The position numbers and the translations under genes were made by a program. This document shows positions 46,062-57,233 of a DNA stretch of 64,000 bases, in pieces (within the stretch, counting starts at the first letter, position 1; the number at the start of each line of letters is the position of its first letter). This stretch comes from Enterovibrio baiacu. GTDB lineage: Bacteria; Pseudomonadota; Gammaproteobacteria; Enterobacterales; Vibrionaceae. The notes under the pieces were generated by a model. The model ran no database searches, was not told where the DNA came from, and saw nothing but the letters and a program-made list of their open reading frames with translations. The DNA is taken from NCBI RefSeq assembly GCF_004120195.1, contig NZ_SCHN01000006.1, positions 450,990 to 514,989 of the forward strand. The letters are read 5' to 3'.

Positions 46062-46144
46062 CTCTAGTCTCTAGTCTCTAGTCTCTAGTCTCTAGTCTCT
46101 AGTCTCTAGTCTCTAGTCTCTAGTCTCTAGTCTCTAGTCTCTAG
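46062..46144. repeat. perfect heptanucleotide tandem repeat (CTCTAGT)n
   Basis: About twelve perfect copies of CTCTAGT fill 83 bp, starting 11 bp after the GGDEF stop codon and ending 12 bp before the start of the terminator hairpin at 46156. It is non-coding and sits between convergent genes. Perfect units imply recent slippage, so copy number should vary between strains. Confidence 0.95.
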
Positions 46145-46155
46145 GCATCATTGAT

Positions 46156-46187
46156 AAAAAATAGCGAGGAAAGCCTCGCTATTTTTT
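46156..46187. terminator. bidirectional terminator between GGDEF gene and topB
   Basis: AAAAAATAGCGAGG (46156-46169) pairs perfectly with CCTCGCTATTTTTT (46174-46187) around AAAG. Confidence 0.92.
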
Positions 46188-46215
46188 CGTTCATGTCAGG
46201 CGCAGATACTTGCTG

Positions 46216-48162
46216 CTATTTGCTCGCTGCTTTCTTTTGATATCCCTTCTTCTTGTTTGAAAATGCGCGACCTTTTTTCTTCCTAAACGGAGAAGGACTT
46301 TGGGGTAATGAACGCAAACTTTCAGGAACAGGCCCTTGTCGAACAGCGCCCATTAGCGCCAACAACTCCGACTCTAATGCCGTCATAAAGGGCTGATAAG
46401 CGCCCTTCTTTTCTGCCATGTCATGCAGCTGGCGTTCCCATTGTGCTGTCATGTCAGGGTAAGCCGCCTTTTCTGGCAAGGCATCAATCAAACCGCACCC
46501 AGAGGCTGTTGCCCGAATCTGTTTTCCTTCTCGAGAAAGTAGACTGCGCTTGAAGAGCAAATCCAGAATGCCTGCGCGGGTTGCTTCTGTCCCAAGGCCA
46601 TCGGTTTCCCGCAAAATTTTCTTCAACGAAGCATCTTGTACAAATCGACCGATACCTGTCATCGCCTGAAGTAAAGTGGCTTCCGTAAAGTGCCTTGGCG
46701 GCTCTGTCATGCAATCTTTAATATCTCCGCGCTGACAGGTCAGTACCGTGCCTTTTTCCAGAGGTGGAACTTGGCTTTCAATGTCTTCTTTTTGTGCTGT
46801 TTTGTCGCGGGATAACAGCACTCGCCAGCCCTGCGCGGTAAGCTGTTTGCCTTTGGCAATGAACTGCCCACCTGCAATATCAAAGTTCAACTTGGCTTCG
46901 GCATACTCTGCGACAGGGTAGAACTGCATTAAATACTGACGAGCAATCAGCTCGTAGACATTTTGCTCGTAACTGCTTAGCGCACTGCTGCTTTTTCCCG
47001 TCGGAATAATCGCATGGTGCGCTTCTACTTTGGCATCATTCCACGCTTTGGAACGCAGCGACAAATTGGCGTGTTTCACTGCCTCACCAAGTGACGACGC
47101 GGTTTTACTGATCGCCGCGGTCACGCTTCCTGCTTCTTTGAAATGGCCTTTCGGCAAGTAGCGACTATCAGAGCGTGGATAGGTGATGACTTTATGTTTT
47201 TCGTAGAGCGACTGACAACATGACAATACGTCCGCTGCACTCATGTTAAAGCGTTTTGCGGCATCTATCTGTAAGGTCGACAAGCTGTATGGCAAAGGCG
47301 GTGCTTGTTTACTGTTCTTGCGCTCCGATTCCGTCACTGTTGCAGGCTGGCCTTCAATGCGTTTCGCAACGTTCTCTACCAGCTTTCGCGACAGCACACG
47401 TCCTTCTTCATCTTGCCAAGGCTCACAGGATTCACTGGGCTGCCAGCGCGCCAAAATGTCACTCCCTTGATACGGAATCACTGCGTCTAGCTGATAAAAA
47501 GGCTTAGGGATAAAAGCCTCGATCTCTCGATCACGTCGAACCACCAAACCCAATACCGGCGTTTGAACGCGCCCTACAGATAACACGCCTTGATACCCAG
47601 CCTGTTTACCGAGCAAGGTGTAGGCGCGAGACATGTTCATACCATACAGCCAATCAGCGCGAGAGCGGGCTAATGCAGAAACTGAGAGCGGGACAAAATC
47701 AAGGTTACTACGTAATGCTGACAGTGCTTTTTTTACTGCCGACACGTTCAGGTCGTTAATCAAAAGACGTTGGATTTTTTGTTTCTTCGCCGCAGGCAAT
47801 TTCGCGTGGCTGAACACCTCATCCACCAGCAATTGCCCTTCTCTATCTGGGTCACCAGCATGGATGATGTCATCGAACTGACGCAGGAGTTTTTTCACAA
47901 CAGAAAGCTGCTTCGCGGCGGATTTTCGCGGTTTCAATAACCATTCAGACGGGATAATCGGCAGATCATCAAGACGCCATGTCTTGTATTTTTCATCATA
48001 GGCATCCGGCTCAGCTTGCTCGAGTAAGTGCCCAATACACCATGTGACTGTGTCACCATTCGCGGCCTGAATGAAGCCGTCATTGTTTTTATGAGGCTTA
48101 GGCAAAGCGGCAACAATTGCGCGGCCAAGGCTGGGTTTTTCTGCGATAAAGAGTCGAGCCAT
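46216..48162 (-). CDS. topB: DNA topoisomerase III
   Basis: TopB is a type IA topoisomerase that decatenates DNA and resolves recombination intermediates. The 648-aa product has the Toprim start MARLFIAEKPSLGRAI, the HAGDPDREGQLLVDE acidic motif and the catalytic tyrosine in ITYPRSDSRYLP at residue 328, the same number as in E. coli. The C-terminus is a Lys-rich tail. topB followed on the genome by ydjA is the E. coli neighbourhood. Confidence 0.97.
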   Translation of the reverse strand: MARLFIAEKPSLGRAIVAALPKPHKNNDGFIQAANGDTVTWCIGHLLEQAEPDAYDEKYKTWRLDDLPIIPSEWLLKPRKSAAKQLSVVKKLLRQFDDIIHAGDPDREGQLLVDEVFSHAKLPAAKKQKIQRLLINDLNVSAVKKALSALRSNLDFVPLSVSALARSRADWLYGMNMSRAYTLLGKQAGYQGVLSVGRVQTPVLGLVVRRDREIEAFIPKPFYQLDAVIPYQGSDILARWQPSESCEPWQDEEGRVLSRKLVENVAKRIEGQPATVTESERKNSKQAPPLPYSLSTLQIDAAKRFNMSAADVLSCCQSLYEKHKVITYPRSDSRYLPKGHFKEAGSVTAAISKTASSLGEAVKHANLSLRSKAWNDAKVEAHHAIIPTGKSSSALSSYEQNVYELIARQYLMQFYPVAEYAEAKLNFDIAGGQFIAKGKQLTAQGWRVLLSRDKTAQKEDIESQVPPLEKGTVLTCQRGDIKDCMTEPPRHFTEATLLQAMTGIGRFVQDASLKKILRETDGLGTEATRAGILDLLFKRSLLSREGKQIRATASGCGLIDALPEKAAYPDMTAQWERQLHDMAEKKGAYQPFMTALESELLALMGAVRQGPVPESLRSLPQSPSPFRKKKGRAFSNKKKGYQKKAASK

Positions 48163-48222
48163 GAAGAAATCTAAACTGAGGGTCTTGGCGTTAATTTAGC
48201 GAAATCGCGGATTATTAACAAC

Positions 48223-48250
48223 AAATAACTGGATATTCATCCAGTTATTT
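48223..48250 (-). terminator. hairpin between ydjA and topB
   Basis: AAATAACTGGAT and ATCCAGTTATTT form a perfect 12-bp stem around ATTC. It lies after ydjA and before topB on the minus strand and may end the ydjA transcript. Confidence 0.6.
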
Positions 48251-48272
48251 GCGTTAGATTGAGTTCAGAAGA

Positions 48273-48821
48273 TCACAGGAAGGTAACGTATTTGTCGGTG
48301 TCACGCTTAGGTGGATTGGCAGGCTCACACCCCGGTGTTCCTACATACAAAAAGCCAACGATTTCATCATCACCGGACACATCAAACGCTTCACGTACGA
48401 CAGGGTGATACGCCCACTTCCCTGTTCGCCAAAATCCTTGGAAGCCCTGAGCTACCGCCGCCATTTGCATCGCCTGAGCAGCACAACCCGCTGAAATGTG
48501 CTGTTCAATCACAGGGACTTTGTCATGCTGTTTGGTGCGAGCGATAACAGTGATCACCATGGGCGCACAAAACGGCGATTTCATCGCTTTTTCAACCACA
48601 GCGTCTTCGGCGTTTTCGGATTCAGCGGCACGTTTCAAAATGTCAGAAAGCGTCTCCAACCCTTCGCCTGTCGCCACCACAAATTGCCAAGGCGTTAATC
48701 CGCCATGGTCGGGAGCACGAAGCCCCGCAGCAATCATGTTGTTGAGTGCATCGCCGGATGGCGCTGGCTCAGAAAGACGAGGGATAGAGCGACGTTGTGT
48801 CAGTAGGCTTAAAGCGTCCAT
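48273..48821 (-). CDS. ydjA: NAD(P)H nitroreductase YdjA
   Basis: YdjA is a small FMN-dependent nitroreductase-family enzyme. The 182-aa product (183 in E. coli) has the FMN-phosphate segment TQRRSIPRLSEPAPSG, RAPDHGGLTPWQFVV and a C-terminal GFLYVGTPGC. I chose MDALSLLTQRRS (48821), which fits the family start; an in-frame extension to 48845 is unlikely. The natural substrate is unknown. Confidence 0.95.
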   Translation of the reverse strand: MDALSLLTQRRSIPRLSEPAPSGDALNNMIAAGLRAPDHGGLTPWQFVVATGEGLETLSDILKRAAESENAEDAVVEKAMKSPFCAPMVITVIARTKQHDKVPVIEQHISAGCAAQAMQMAAVAQGFQGFWRTGKWAYHPVVREAFDVSGDDEIVGFLYVGTPGCEPANPPKRDTDKYVTFL

Positions 48822-48913
48822 GAATGATCCAATGTAAGAAAACAATTACCCTCAAGATAACACAAAGCCAGAAGGATATTTCCCTCTGGCTTTTGCGGAT
48901 TTATATCGAACGT

Positions 48914-50938
<2,025 letters not shown>

Positions 50939-50948
50939 TTATTATGAG

Positions 50949-50965
50949 TTCTGGTCTGACCAAGA
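50949..50965. promoter_or_regulatory. FadR operator upstream of fadH
   Basis: TTCTGGTCTGACCAAGA matches the FadR core CTGGTCYGACCA perfectly. It ends 42 bp, and begins 26 bp, upstream of the fadH start codon, a position where it would overlap the promoter. Confidence 0.75.
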
Positions 50966-51192
50966 TAAGCCTGCAAAACCAAAAATTCAAACGTTTGTTT
51001 ACATTTTTACAACACCGATCAAATACCAATGCCTAAGGTATGGATAAGCGATTTTTTTTATCTAAATACATAGGCTTTTATGAGGTCTTGCCGAGGGTTT
51101 ATGTAGAATAGTGTTATCAAAAACCCTCAGACCCTAGCATTCCAAATAGGATTCGTTACGATTATGTCTAGGGAAAGTCGCTGGAATTATTC

Positions 51193-53049
51193 ATGAAAAC
51201 GCTTTTTAAGTTTCTAGGCACCGTATTGAAATGGTGTTGGAAGATATTGGGGTTTGCACGTCAGTTAATACTTAACGTGCTTTTTATTGGTTTACTCGTT
51301 GCGATTTACTTCGCCTTTACGATTGAAGACACAGAATTACCAACACCTACCGATCAACCCGCTCGTGCGCTGCTGGTTGATATTTCAGGCCCGATTGTTG
51401 AAAAACAACGCCGCCTAGACCCGTATGACATCGCAGCCCAAAATCTCATTGGCCGATCGGCAGAGGTTGAAACTGTGCTGTTTGATGTGGTCGACCAAAT
51501 TCGTGCTGCCACCAAGGACGACAAGATCAATGGCATGGTGCTGAGTTTGTCCGACATGTCAGAAACCAGTCTGACAAAGCTGCGCTACATTGCGAAAGCG
51601 ATCAACGAGTTTAAAGCCGCAGGAAAATCCGTGGTGGCGATTGGCGGACATTACAACCAAAGCCAGTACTACCTCGCCAGCTATGCGGACGAAATCATGA
51701 TGTCGCCAGACGGCGCGGTGCTGCTGCGCGGCTATGGCACGTACAATCTTTATTTCAAAGATCTGTTAAAGAACCTTGATATCACCACCCATGTGTTCCG
51801 CGTCGGTACGTATAAATCATTTGTAGAGCCTTACACCCGTACCGAAATGTCGGAACAAGCACGCGAAGCCAACGCCGTATGGCTTAATCAGCTTTGGGGT
51901 GCATTCGTTGACGATATCACGATGAACCGTGGTGTGACGGTTGAATCCATTTCGCCAGACTCTGAAACCTTGCTCAACGCCATCAAGGCCGCAGACGGTG
52001 ATTTCGCCAAACTTTCACAAAACCTTGGCTTGGTTGATGAGTTGGTGACGCGCCAACAAATCCGAACCAAGCTGGCTGAGAAGTTTGGTAGCGACGGCGA
52101 TGACAGTTTCAACTACGTCAGCATCTACGAATACAACGCCAACGATTTCACCCTACCAAAAGCAGATCAAATTGCCGTGGTGGTGGCGAGCGGAGCCATC
52201 ATTGATGGATCCGAGCAAGAAGGCACCGTGGGTGGCGACACGACTGGTGCCCTCCTTCGAGAAGCACGTTTGGACGATACCGTGAGAGCCGTTGTGCTTC
52301 GTGTTGATAGTCCGGGCGGCAGTGCATTTGCCTCTGAAGTGATCCGCAATGAAGTGGAAGCACTCAAAGAAGCAGGCAAACCTGTTGTGGTGTCTATGTC
52401 GAGTGTCGCGGCATCTGGCGGTTATTGGATATCCACCAGCGCGAACCGTATTTTGGCGCAGCCAACCACCATCACAGGCTCTATCGGTATTTTTGGCATT
52501 CTCACTACCTTTGAAGATGCGCTCGCCAAATATGGTGTCTACAACGACGGTATCGGCACAACGCCGCTTTCGGGTGTTGGCGTAACACGCGCCTTGCCGG
52601 AAGAGGTCAGTGAAATCATGCAGCTTGGCATCGAAAATGGCTACCAGCGCTTCATTCAGCTCGTCGCGAGCCAGCGTAACCTATCTGTAGAGGATGTCGA
52701 TCAAGTCGCTCAAGGTCGCGTTTGGACAGGTTATGACGCCATGAAGCGTGGTCTCGTCGATCAGATGGGTGACTTTGACGATGCGGTTTCTGTCGCTGCA
52801 GAGTTAGCAGGCATTACCGATTACTCACTGGATTGGATGGAAGAGCCGCTCACGCCTGCACAGCAGTTTATTTATGACATGATCAATCAAACCATGGTGT
52901 TTGTCGGTCTTGATACCGCGTTTACATTGCCCCCCGCATTTGAACAGTTTGCTAACGCAGCGGCATCAGAAATCAACAACTTGAATAACCTCAATGACCC
53001 AAATGGGCGATATGCCCTATGTCCAAATTGCCGTTATTTCGAAAACTGA
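51193..53049 (+). CDS. sppA: protease IV (signal peptide peptidase)
   Basis: SppA degrades cleaved signal peptides in the inner membrane. The 618-aa product equals E. coli SppA in length. A transmembrane helix (about 20-45) precedes two tandem peptidase S49 domains. The catalytic dyad is Lys208 (VGTYKSFVEPYTRTEMS) in the first half and Ser408 (VAASGGYWIS) in the second, one residue off E. coli numbering. It is followed by a terminator and then ansA, the E. coli order. Confidence 0.96.
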   Translation: MKTLFKFLGTVLKWCWKILGFARQLILNVLFIGLLVAIYFAFTIEDTELPTPTDQPARALLVDISGPIVEKQRRLDPYDIAAQNLIGRSAEVETVLFDVVDQIRAATKDDKINGMVLSLSDMSETSLTKLRYIAKAINEFKAAGKSVVAIGGHYNQSQYYLASYADEIMMSPDGAVLLRGYGTYNLYFKDLLKNLDITTHVFRVGTYKSFVEPYTRTEMSEQAREANAVWLNQLWGAFVDDITMNRGVTVESISPDSETLLNAIKAADGDFAKLSQNLGLVDELVTRQQIRTKLAEKFGSDGDDSFNYVSIYEYNANDFTLPKADQIAVVVASGAIIDGSEQEGTVGGDTTGALLREARLDDTVRAVVLRVDSPGGSAFASEVIRNEVEALKEAGKPVVVSMSSVAASGGYWISTSANRILAQPTTITGSIGIFGILTTFEDALAKYGVYNDGIGTTPLSGVGVTRALPEEVSEIMQLGIENGYQRFIQLVASQRNLSVEDVDQVAQGRVWTGYDAMKRGLVDQMGDFDDAVSVAAELAGITDYSLDWMEEPLTPAQQFIYDMINQTMVFVGLDTAFTLPPAFEQFANAAASEINNLNNLNDPNGRYALCPNCRYFEN

Positions 53050-53054
53050 GAACT

Positions 53055-53079
53055 CCCCGGCAAGTGCCGGGGTTTTTTT
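53055..53079 (+). terminator. terminator after sppA
   Basis: CCCCGGC pairs with GCCGGGG around AAGT, followed by seven Ts. Confidence 0.9.
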
Positions 53080-53135
53080 CGCGCCACTGGTACGTATAAT
53101 GCCGCCACTACCTCGGCAACATTGAATTTGTGAAG

Positions 53136-54146
53136 ATGGAAAGAAAACATATTTACATCGCCTACACAGGCGGCACGATCGGCATGCTTAAATCTGAACA
53201 GGGTTACATTCCTGTGTCTGGCTTTATGCAAGAACAACTTAAGCAAATGCCTGAATTCCATCGCCCAGAAATGCCTGAATTCACGATCCATGAGTACAGC
53301 CCACTCATCGATTCTGCTGATATGACGCCAGCGGATTGGCAACGCATTGCTGACGATATCCGCGACAACTACGACAAGTATGATGGCTTTGTGATCTTGC
53401 ATGGTACAGACACCATGGCATACACGGCGTCTGCGCTTTCTTTCATGCTAGAGAATTTGGATAAGCCCGTTATCGTAACCGGGTCACAAATTCCTTTGGC
53501 AGAGCTTCGTTCTGATGGCCAAGCCAACTTGTTGAACTCTCTGCATATCGCGGCAAATTACCCGATTAACGAAGTCACGTTGTTCTTTAACAACCAATTG
53601 CTTCGTGGCAACCGCAGCACCAAATCGCATGCTGATGGGTTTAACGCTTTCACATCGCCAAACCTGCCTTCCCTGCTTGAAGCTGGTATCAATATTCAAC
53701 TTCACGGTGCGGAGATTGATAAAAAGCCAGAAGGTGCGTTTAAGGTTCACACCATCACAGAGCAACCTGTCGCCATCATCATGATGTACCCAGGTATCTC
53801 ACCGGATGTCATCAGCAATGCGCTCAAGCAACCAGTGAATGCCATGATATTGCTAACGTTTGGTGTTGGTAACGCCCCACAAAACGCGGAACTGCTGGGT
53901 TTACTGAAAGAAGCCACTCAGCGCGGCGTCGTTGTTCTCAACCTCACCCAATGTCTTGCGGGTAAAGTGAACATGGGTGGCTATGCCACAGGCTGTGCGC
54001 TTGCAGAAGCGGGCGTGCTAAGCGGTTATGACATGACCCCAGAAGCTGCATTGGCAAAGCTGCACTACTTGCTCAGTCAAGATCTGCCAATGGATACGAT
54101 CCGAACCATGCTGCAACAAGATCTTCGTGGTGAATTGACGCACTAA
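53136..54146 (+). CDS. ansA: L-asparaginase I (cytoplasmic)
   Basis: AnsA hydrolyses asparagine to aspartate and ammonia. The 336-aa product has both asparaginase signature motifs, YTGGTIGML with the nucleophilic Thr and VILHGTDTMAYTASAL, and the late NLTQCLAGKVNMGGYATG segment. It has no signal peptide, as expected for the type I enzyme. I chose ATG 53136 over GTG 53130 because it aligns with E. coli. In E. coli pncA follows; here a 0.65-kb gap and an RTX gene do. Confidence 0.96.
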   Translation: MERKHIYIAYTGGTIGMLKSEQGYIPVSGFMQEQLKQMPEFHRPEMPEFTIHEYSPLIDSADMTPADWQRIADDIRDNYDKYDGFVILHGTDTMAYTASALSFMLENLDKPVIVTGSQIPLAELRSDGQANLLNSLHIAANYPINEVTLFFNNQLLRGNRSTKSHADGFNAFTSPNLPSLLEAGINIQLHGAEIDKKPEGAFKVHTITEQPVAIIMMYPGISPDVISNALKQPVNAMILLTFGVGNAPQNAELLGLLKEATQRGVVVLNLTQCLAGKVNMGGYATGCALAEAGVLSGYDMTPEAALAKLHYLLSQDLPMDTIRTMLQQDLRGELTH

Positions 54147-54166
54147 TTCCCTATTAGCTTGCACTC

Positions 54167-54196
54167 AAAGCCAGTCGTTTTCGGCTGGCTTTTTGC
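54167..54196 (+). terminator. terminator after ansA
   Basis: AAAGCCAG pairs with CTGGCTTT; the loop can extend the stem through TCG/CGG. Ts follow. Confidence 0.8.
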
Positions 54197-54805
54197 TTTT
54201 CATTTGCACTCACCTGACATCAAGTATTGCCCTTACATCAAGCATGGATGTATGAATAAATGTGCCTTATTGGCTCACATCTTATAGCTCAATCCACCCT
54301 TTCGAATGTATGATTTTACATACATTAGAGATTCGTATTATTGTACAAACTGCACTTTAAAAGAAAGCCTGCAATTAATTCCAGACACCCTTCCTTTACA
54401 TCGAAATACATGCAGATTAAAGCAAAAAATCGCGAAAAAACGCGGACGTGAGACCCATTCCCATATTGCCTTATCCCCTCTTTATTAGCACTTTCCCTAT
54501 ACGGTATTACATACTTTAAGAAAATTTCTGGTCACACTTACATCAGACTATCTTCCATATTCCACTTAATTCACAGCTCATCGCTTGTCATAGAAATTTG
54601 TACATTTAAATTCTCCCTAGGTACAAGGCCAGGTAGTCGTCGGTCTTCTCAGTACCTTTCTCACTCAACACAACATAAAGCGTCGACTGCAAGGCGAATA
54701 ATCGCATCGCGATCTCATCACGATGACGAACATAAACGGTGTTGGGATTTTCGATGAATGTCAGTTGCAGAGCTTCGGCTCAATCTATATACAGGGCAAT
54801 GAAAA
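54197..54805. other. AT-rich intergenic region upstream of RTX protein 1
   Basis: About 600 bp without a convincing gene; a 60-codon frame at 54306-54488 has no support. It contains a perfect dyad (54305-54326, listed separately). Its length and AT-richness suggest a large regulatory region for the RTX gene. Confidence 0.5.
54305..54326. promoter_or_regulatory. perfect dyad upstream of RTX protein 1
   Basis: AATGTATG and CATACATT form a perfect 8-bp inverted repeat with a 6-bp AT spacer. It has operator-like TGT-ACA symmetry and no T-run. The regulator is not identified. Confidence 0.35.
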
Positions 54806-56380
54806 ATGGCTTCTATTATTGGTACTAACCAAAACGATACGTTAAACGGCACTTCTACCGACGACACCATCTATGGGTTGGAGGGAGACGATATTCTCAA
54901 TGGTGGTGATGGGAATGATCTCATTATCGGCGGCGAGTTAGCCAATGGGGCATCTCCGAGCGCACGAAACGCTGACGGGACTTACGACGTCAGTGAAGGT
55001 GATACGTTCAATATCAGTCTATCGAATTTCACCAACGATACTGAATTCAACAATTCTGTTGGCTATTTTCTCCTCGATAGTAATGGCAATGTATTGAGCG
55101 CTGAAATACTTACAGCCAATGCACAAACTGCAACCTCCGCGACGATCTTCAGTGTTGACACAGAAGGTGCAACGTCACTCAGTCTTTTCCTTATTCCTGA
55201 CGGCGCTTCTCAAGGCTATGTTGAAGGTGAGGTTGCTCTTGATATCTCAGGCCAAATTCCAATTATTACCCAAGGTGCGATTGAATCTATCGTTTATGTT
55301 TCTCAGGCAAACGAAAACGGTGATGGCCAAGACCATGAACAGATTGACGGTGATACAAGTATCTGGGATGACCGTTGGAACTTGGGCTCAGGCGATTTCG
55401 TTGATACAACGTTTGACGTGTATGTGAATCAATTCCTGCCAAACCAGCCTGACGACGATGTCATTTCAGCGGAAGGCGGTGATGACACGGTTTACGGTGG
55501 TCTTGGTGAAGATACCATCTCTGGTGGAGAAGGTAATGACCTGATCTTCGGTGGCCAAGGTGATGACGAACTGTATGGTGACGAAGGTCAAGATAACATT
55601 CGTGGCGGCCTAGGTGACGACACCATTTACGGTGGTGACGGCGATGACGTTCTGCACGGCAAAGAGGGTAACGACACCATTGAAGGTGGCGCTGGTAACG
55701 ACCGCTTGTTCGGTAACGACGGCAGCAACGTATTACTCGGCGGTGAAGGTGATGACTTTATCTTTGCGGGTAATGGGCATGGTAACACGCTTGATGGCGG
55801 CGTTGGCGTCGACCAGTATGTCGGTGGTATCGGCACCGATACGCTGATCTTTGATGTGAATGACTTTGACGGTAGCACCTTCGTGAACGGTGCTGGTCGT
55901 GAAGTAAACGTGAAGCTTTACGACGCGTCTAGCAGCTTCGATACACTCAAAGTGGATGGTGATGTTCATGCTGACTTTACGGGTGCAGAATATCAATCTG
56001 ATGCAAGCATAACGGGTAACGTCATTTCGGGCGTCGAAGCGGTTGTCGGCGATGCGGGTGACCAAACTATCACGGTGAACGAGTTTGCTATTTTTGCACA
56101 ATCGGATGATATCGACCTGAGCAACTGGGATGGTTTCGTCGCTTACCTTGGTGAAGGTGATGACACCCTGAACCTCGTTGGTGCAGATTGGAGCTACGAT
56201 GCAGCAGGCGTGTCTAATGCCGATATCTCGCCAGAGATGATTCAACAAATGGGTCTCACTGCAGCAGAAGTTGCCGACCTTCAAGCCTACGTTTTCACTT
56301 TCGACTTCAACAGCAATTCACAGATTACTGTTTGGACGGACGCTGAGCACGTGACGCAATCCGGTATTGATATCGTTTAA
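54806..56380 (+). CDS. RTX-like calcium-binding protein 1
   Basis: The 524-aa acidic protein probably leaves the cell by type I secretion. It opens with two RTX nonapeptides (about 1-45). A beta-rich domain follows (about 55-210, with NSVGYFLLDSNGNVLSAEIL, reminiscent of DUF4114-type regions), then about ten more GGxGxDxUx repeats (225-345). A C-terminal module (about 345-524) ends in a hydrophobic DIV tail. There is no N-terminal signal peptide. It shares this architecture and the C-terminal module with the protein at 57234-59000. No HlyB/HlyD/TolC-type exporter is in the window. No catalytic domain is visible, so an adhesion, matrix or metal-binding role is only a guess. Confidence 0.8.
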   Translation: MASIIGTNQNDTLNGTSTDDTIYGLEGDDILNGGDGNDLIIGGELANGASPSARNADGTYDVSEGDTFNISLSNFTNDTEFNNSVGYFLLDSNGNVLSAEILTANAQTATSATIFSVDTEGATSLSLFLIPDGASQGYVEGEVALDISGQIPIITQGAIESIVYVSQANENGDGQDHEQIDGDTSIWDDRWNLGSGDFVDTTFDVYVNQFLPNQPDDDVISAEGGDDTVYGGLGEDTISGGEGNDLIFGGQGDDELYGDEGQDNIRGGLGDDTIYGGDGDDVLHGKEGNDTIEGGAGNDRLFGNDGSNVLLGGEGDDFIFAGNGHGNTLDGGVGVDQYVGGIGTDTLIFDVNDFDGSTFVNGAGREVNVKLYDASSSFDTLKVDGDVHADFTGAEYQSDASITGNVISGVEAVVGDAGDQTITVNEFAIFAQSDDIDLSNWDGFVAYLGEGDDTLNLVGADWSYDAAGVSNADISPEMIQQMGLTAAEVADLQAYVFTFDFNSNSQITVWTDAEHVTQSGIDIV

Positions 56381-56419
56381 TTGACGACGATCTTATTGTG
56401 ATAAAAAGCATGTAACAAC

Positions 56420-56445
56420 AAACGGCCCATCCGGGCCGTTTATTT
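56420..56445. terminator. bidirectional terminator between RTX 1 and yeaC
   Basis: AAACGGCCC (56420-56428) pairs with GGGCCGTTT (56433-56441) around ATCC and lies between two convergent genes. Confidence 0.75.
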
Positions 56446-56472
56446 CATCTTTAAGAATGAAAAAAGTACCGA

Positions 56473-56757
56473 TCAATCGTCAGTTGCTTTCACCTGAACA
56501 ATGGTTTCTTGCGCAGGCGAAAAATCACGCTTTAATTCACTCTTTGACTTGAATTTGATGTCCCCACCAGCAGCCACAGACATGTGCTGAGGGTCAGTAT
56601 TGTTGCGCGATTGATACAGCATGACCACTTGCATCGCATTGTCTCGCTGCTCTTGTGTCAGCGGTGTTCCTTCAGGCCATTTTCCCGTCGCAACGGCGTA
56701 ATTTAATCGTTCAAATGCTTCAGGTGTGATGCTTTCTAGTAGTTGTTCGATATCCAT
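56473..56757 (-). CDS. yeaC: YeaC family protein (DUF1315)
   Basis: The 94-aa cytoplasmic protein matches E. coli YeaC: MDIEQLLESITPEAFERL, GKWPEGTPLTQEQRDNAMQ and the SKSELKRDF tail. I chose the ATG at 56757, the family start. In E. coli yeaC precedes msrB-gapA; here an RTX gene and a lipoprotein gene separate them, and another RTX gene lies on its other side. No function is known. Confidence 0.9.
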   Translation of the reverse strand: MDIEQLLESITPEAFERLNYAVATGKWPEGTPLTQEQRDNAMQVVMLYQSRNNTDPQHMSVAAGGDIKFKSKSELKRDFSPAQETIVQVKATDD

Positions 56758-57233
56758 GTTTGTTTTGCACCTTCCCTCGGTTCTACATCTCGCATTAATC
56801 AACGCGTAAGGCCAGTATTTGGTTTACTTTACACCAAAGATTTCACGATTGCGTCTTGTTTGAAACCCATTCTAATTTGAATGGAGATCTCATATTTTGA
56901 TCATGCTTTAGGTAAAAAACAGCATATCACCAGACCCCAATAGTACTGATTTTCTTATTAATAGACAGCCATAGTCTTGTGACATTCGTCCACTTTTGCC
57001 ACCGTATCCCTACTATCGAGGGTGTAGAGAAACTCATTTCACTAAAACTTGTTTTATCTGGCTAATAAGAAGAACTCACTTGCCACCAGCAAGTAGCGTT
57101 CTTTCGTCGCATATAAATATAATCAACGACTTCAGGTTTTACCCCCGACACTTTGCACAACATCAATGCGCAATGCGAATGGTTCTGTTGCGCACTATTT
57201 ATTGTTTAAAGCGCCCACTAGAAGGTAAAACCC
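56758..57233. other. intergenic region upstream of RTX protein 2
   Basis: About 475 bp without a supported gene. It should carry the promoters of yeaC and the second RTX gene. GAAGGTAAAACCC is a good ribosome site just before 57234. I see no clear operator. Confidence 0.5.

Noticed and set aside
46062..46144. heptamer array as a CRISPR or phase-variation switch within a gene
   Set aside because: It lies after the GGDEF stop codon and before a terminator, outside any coding frame, and has no spacers.
54306..54488. 60-codon frame upstream of RTX protein 1
   Set aside because: No ribosome site and no homology; it overlaps the dyad in AT-rich DNA.
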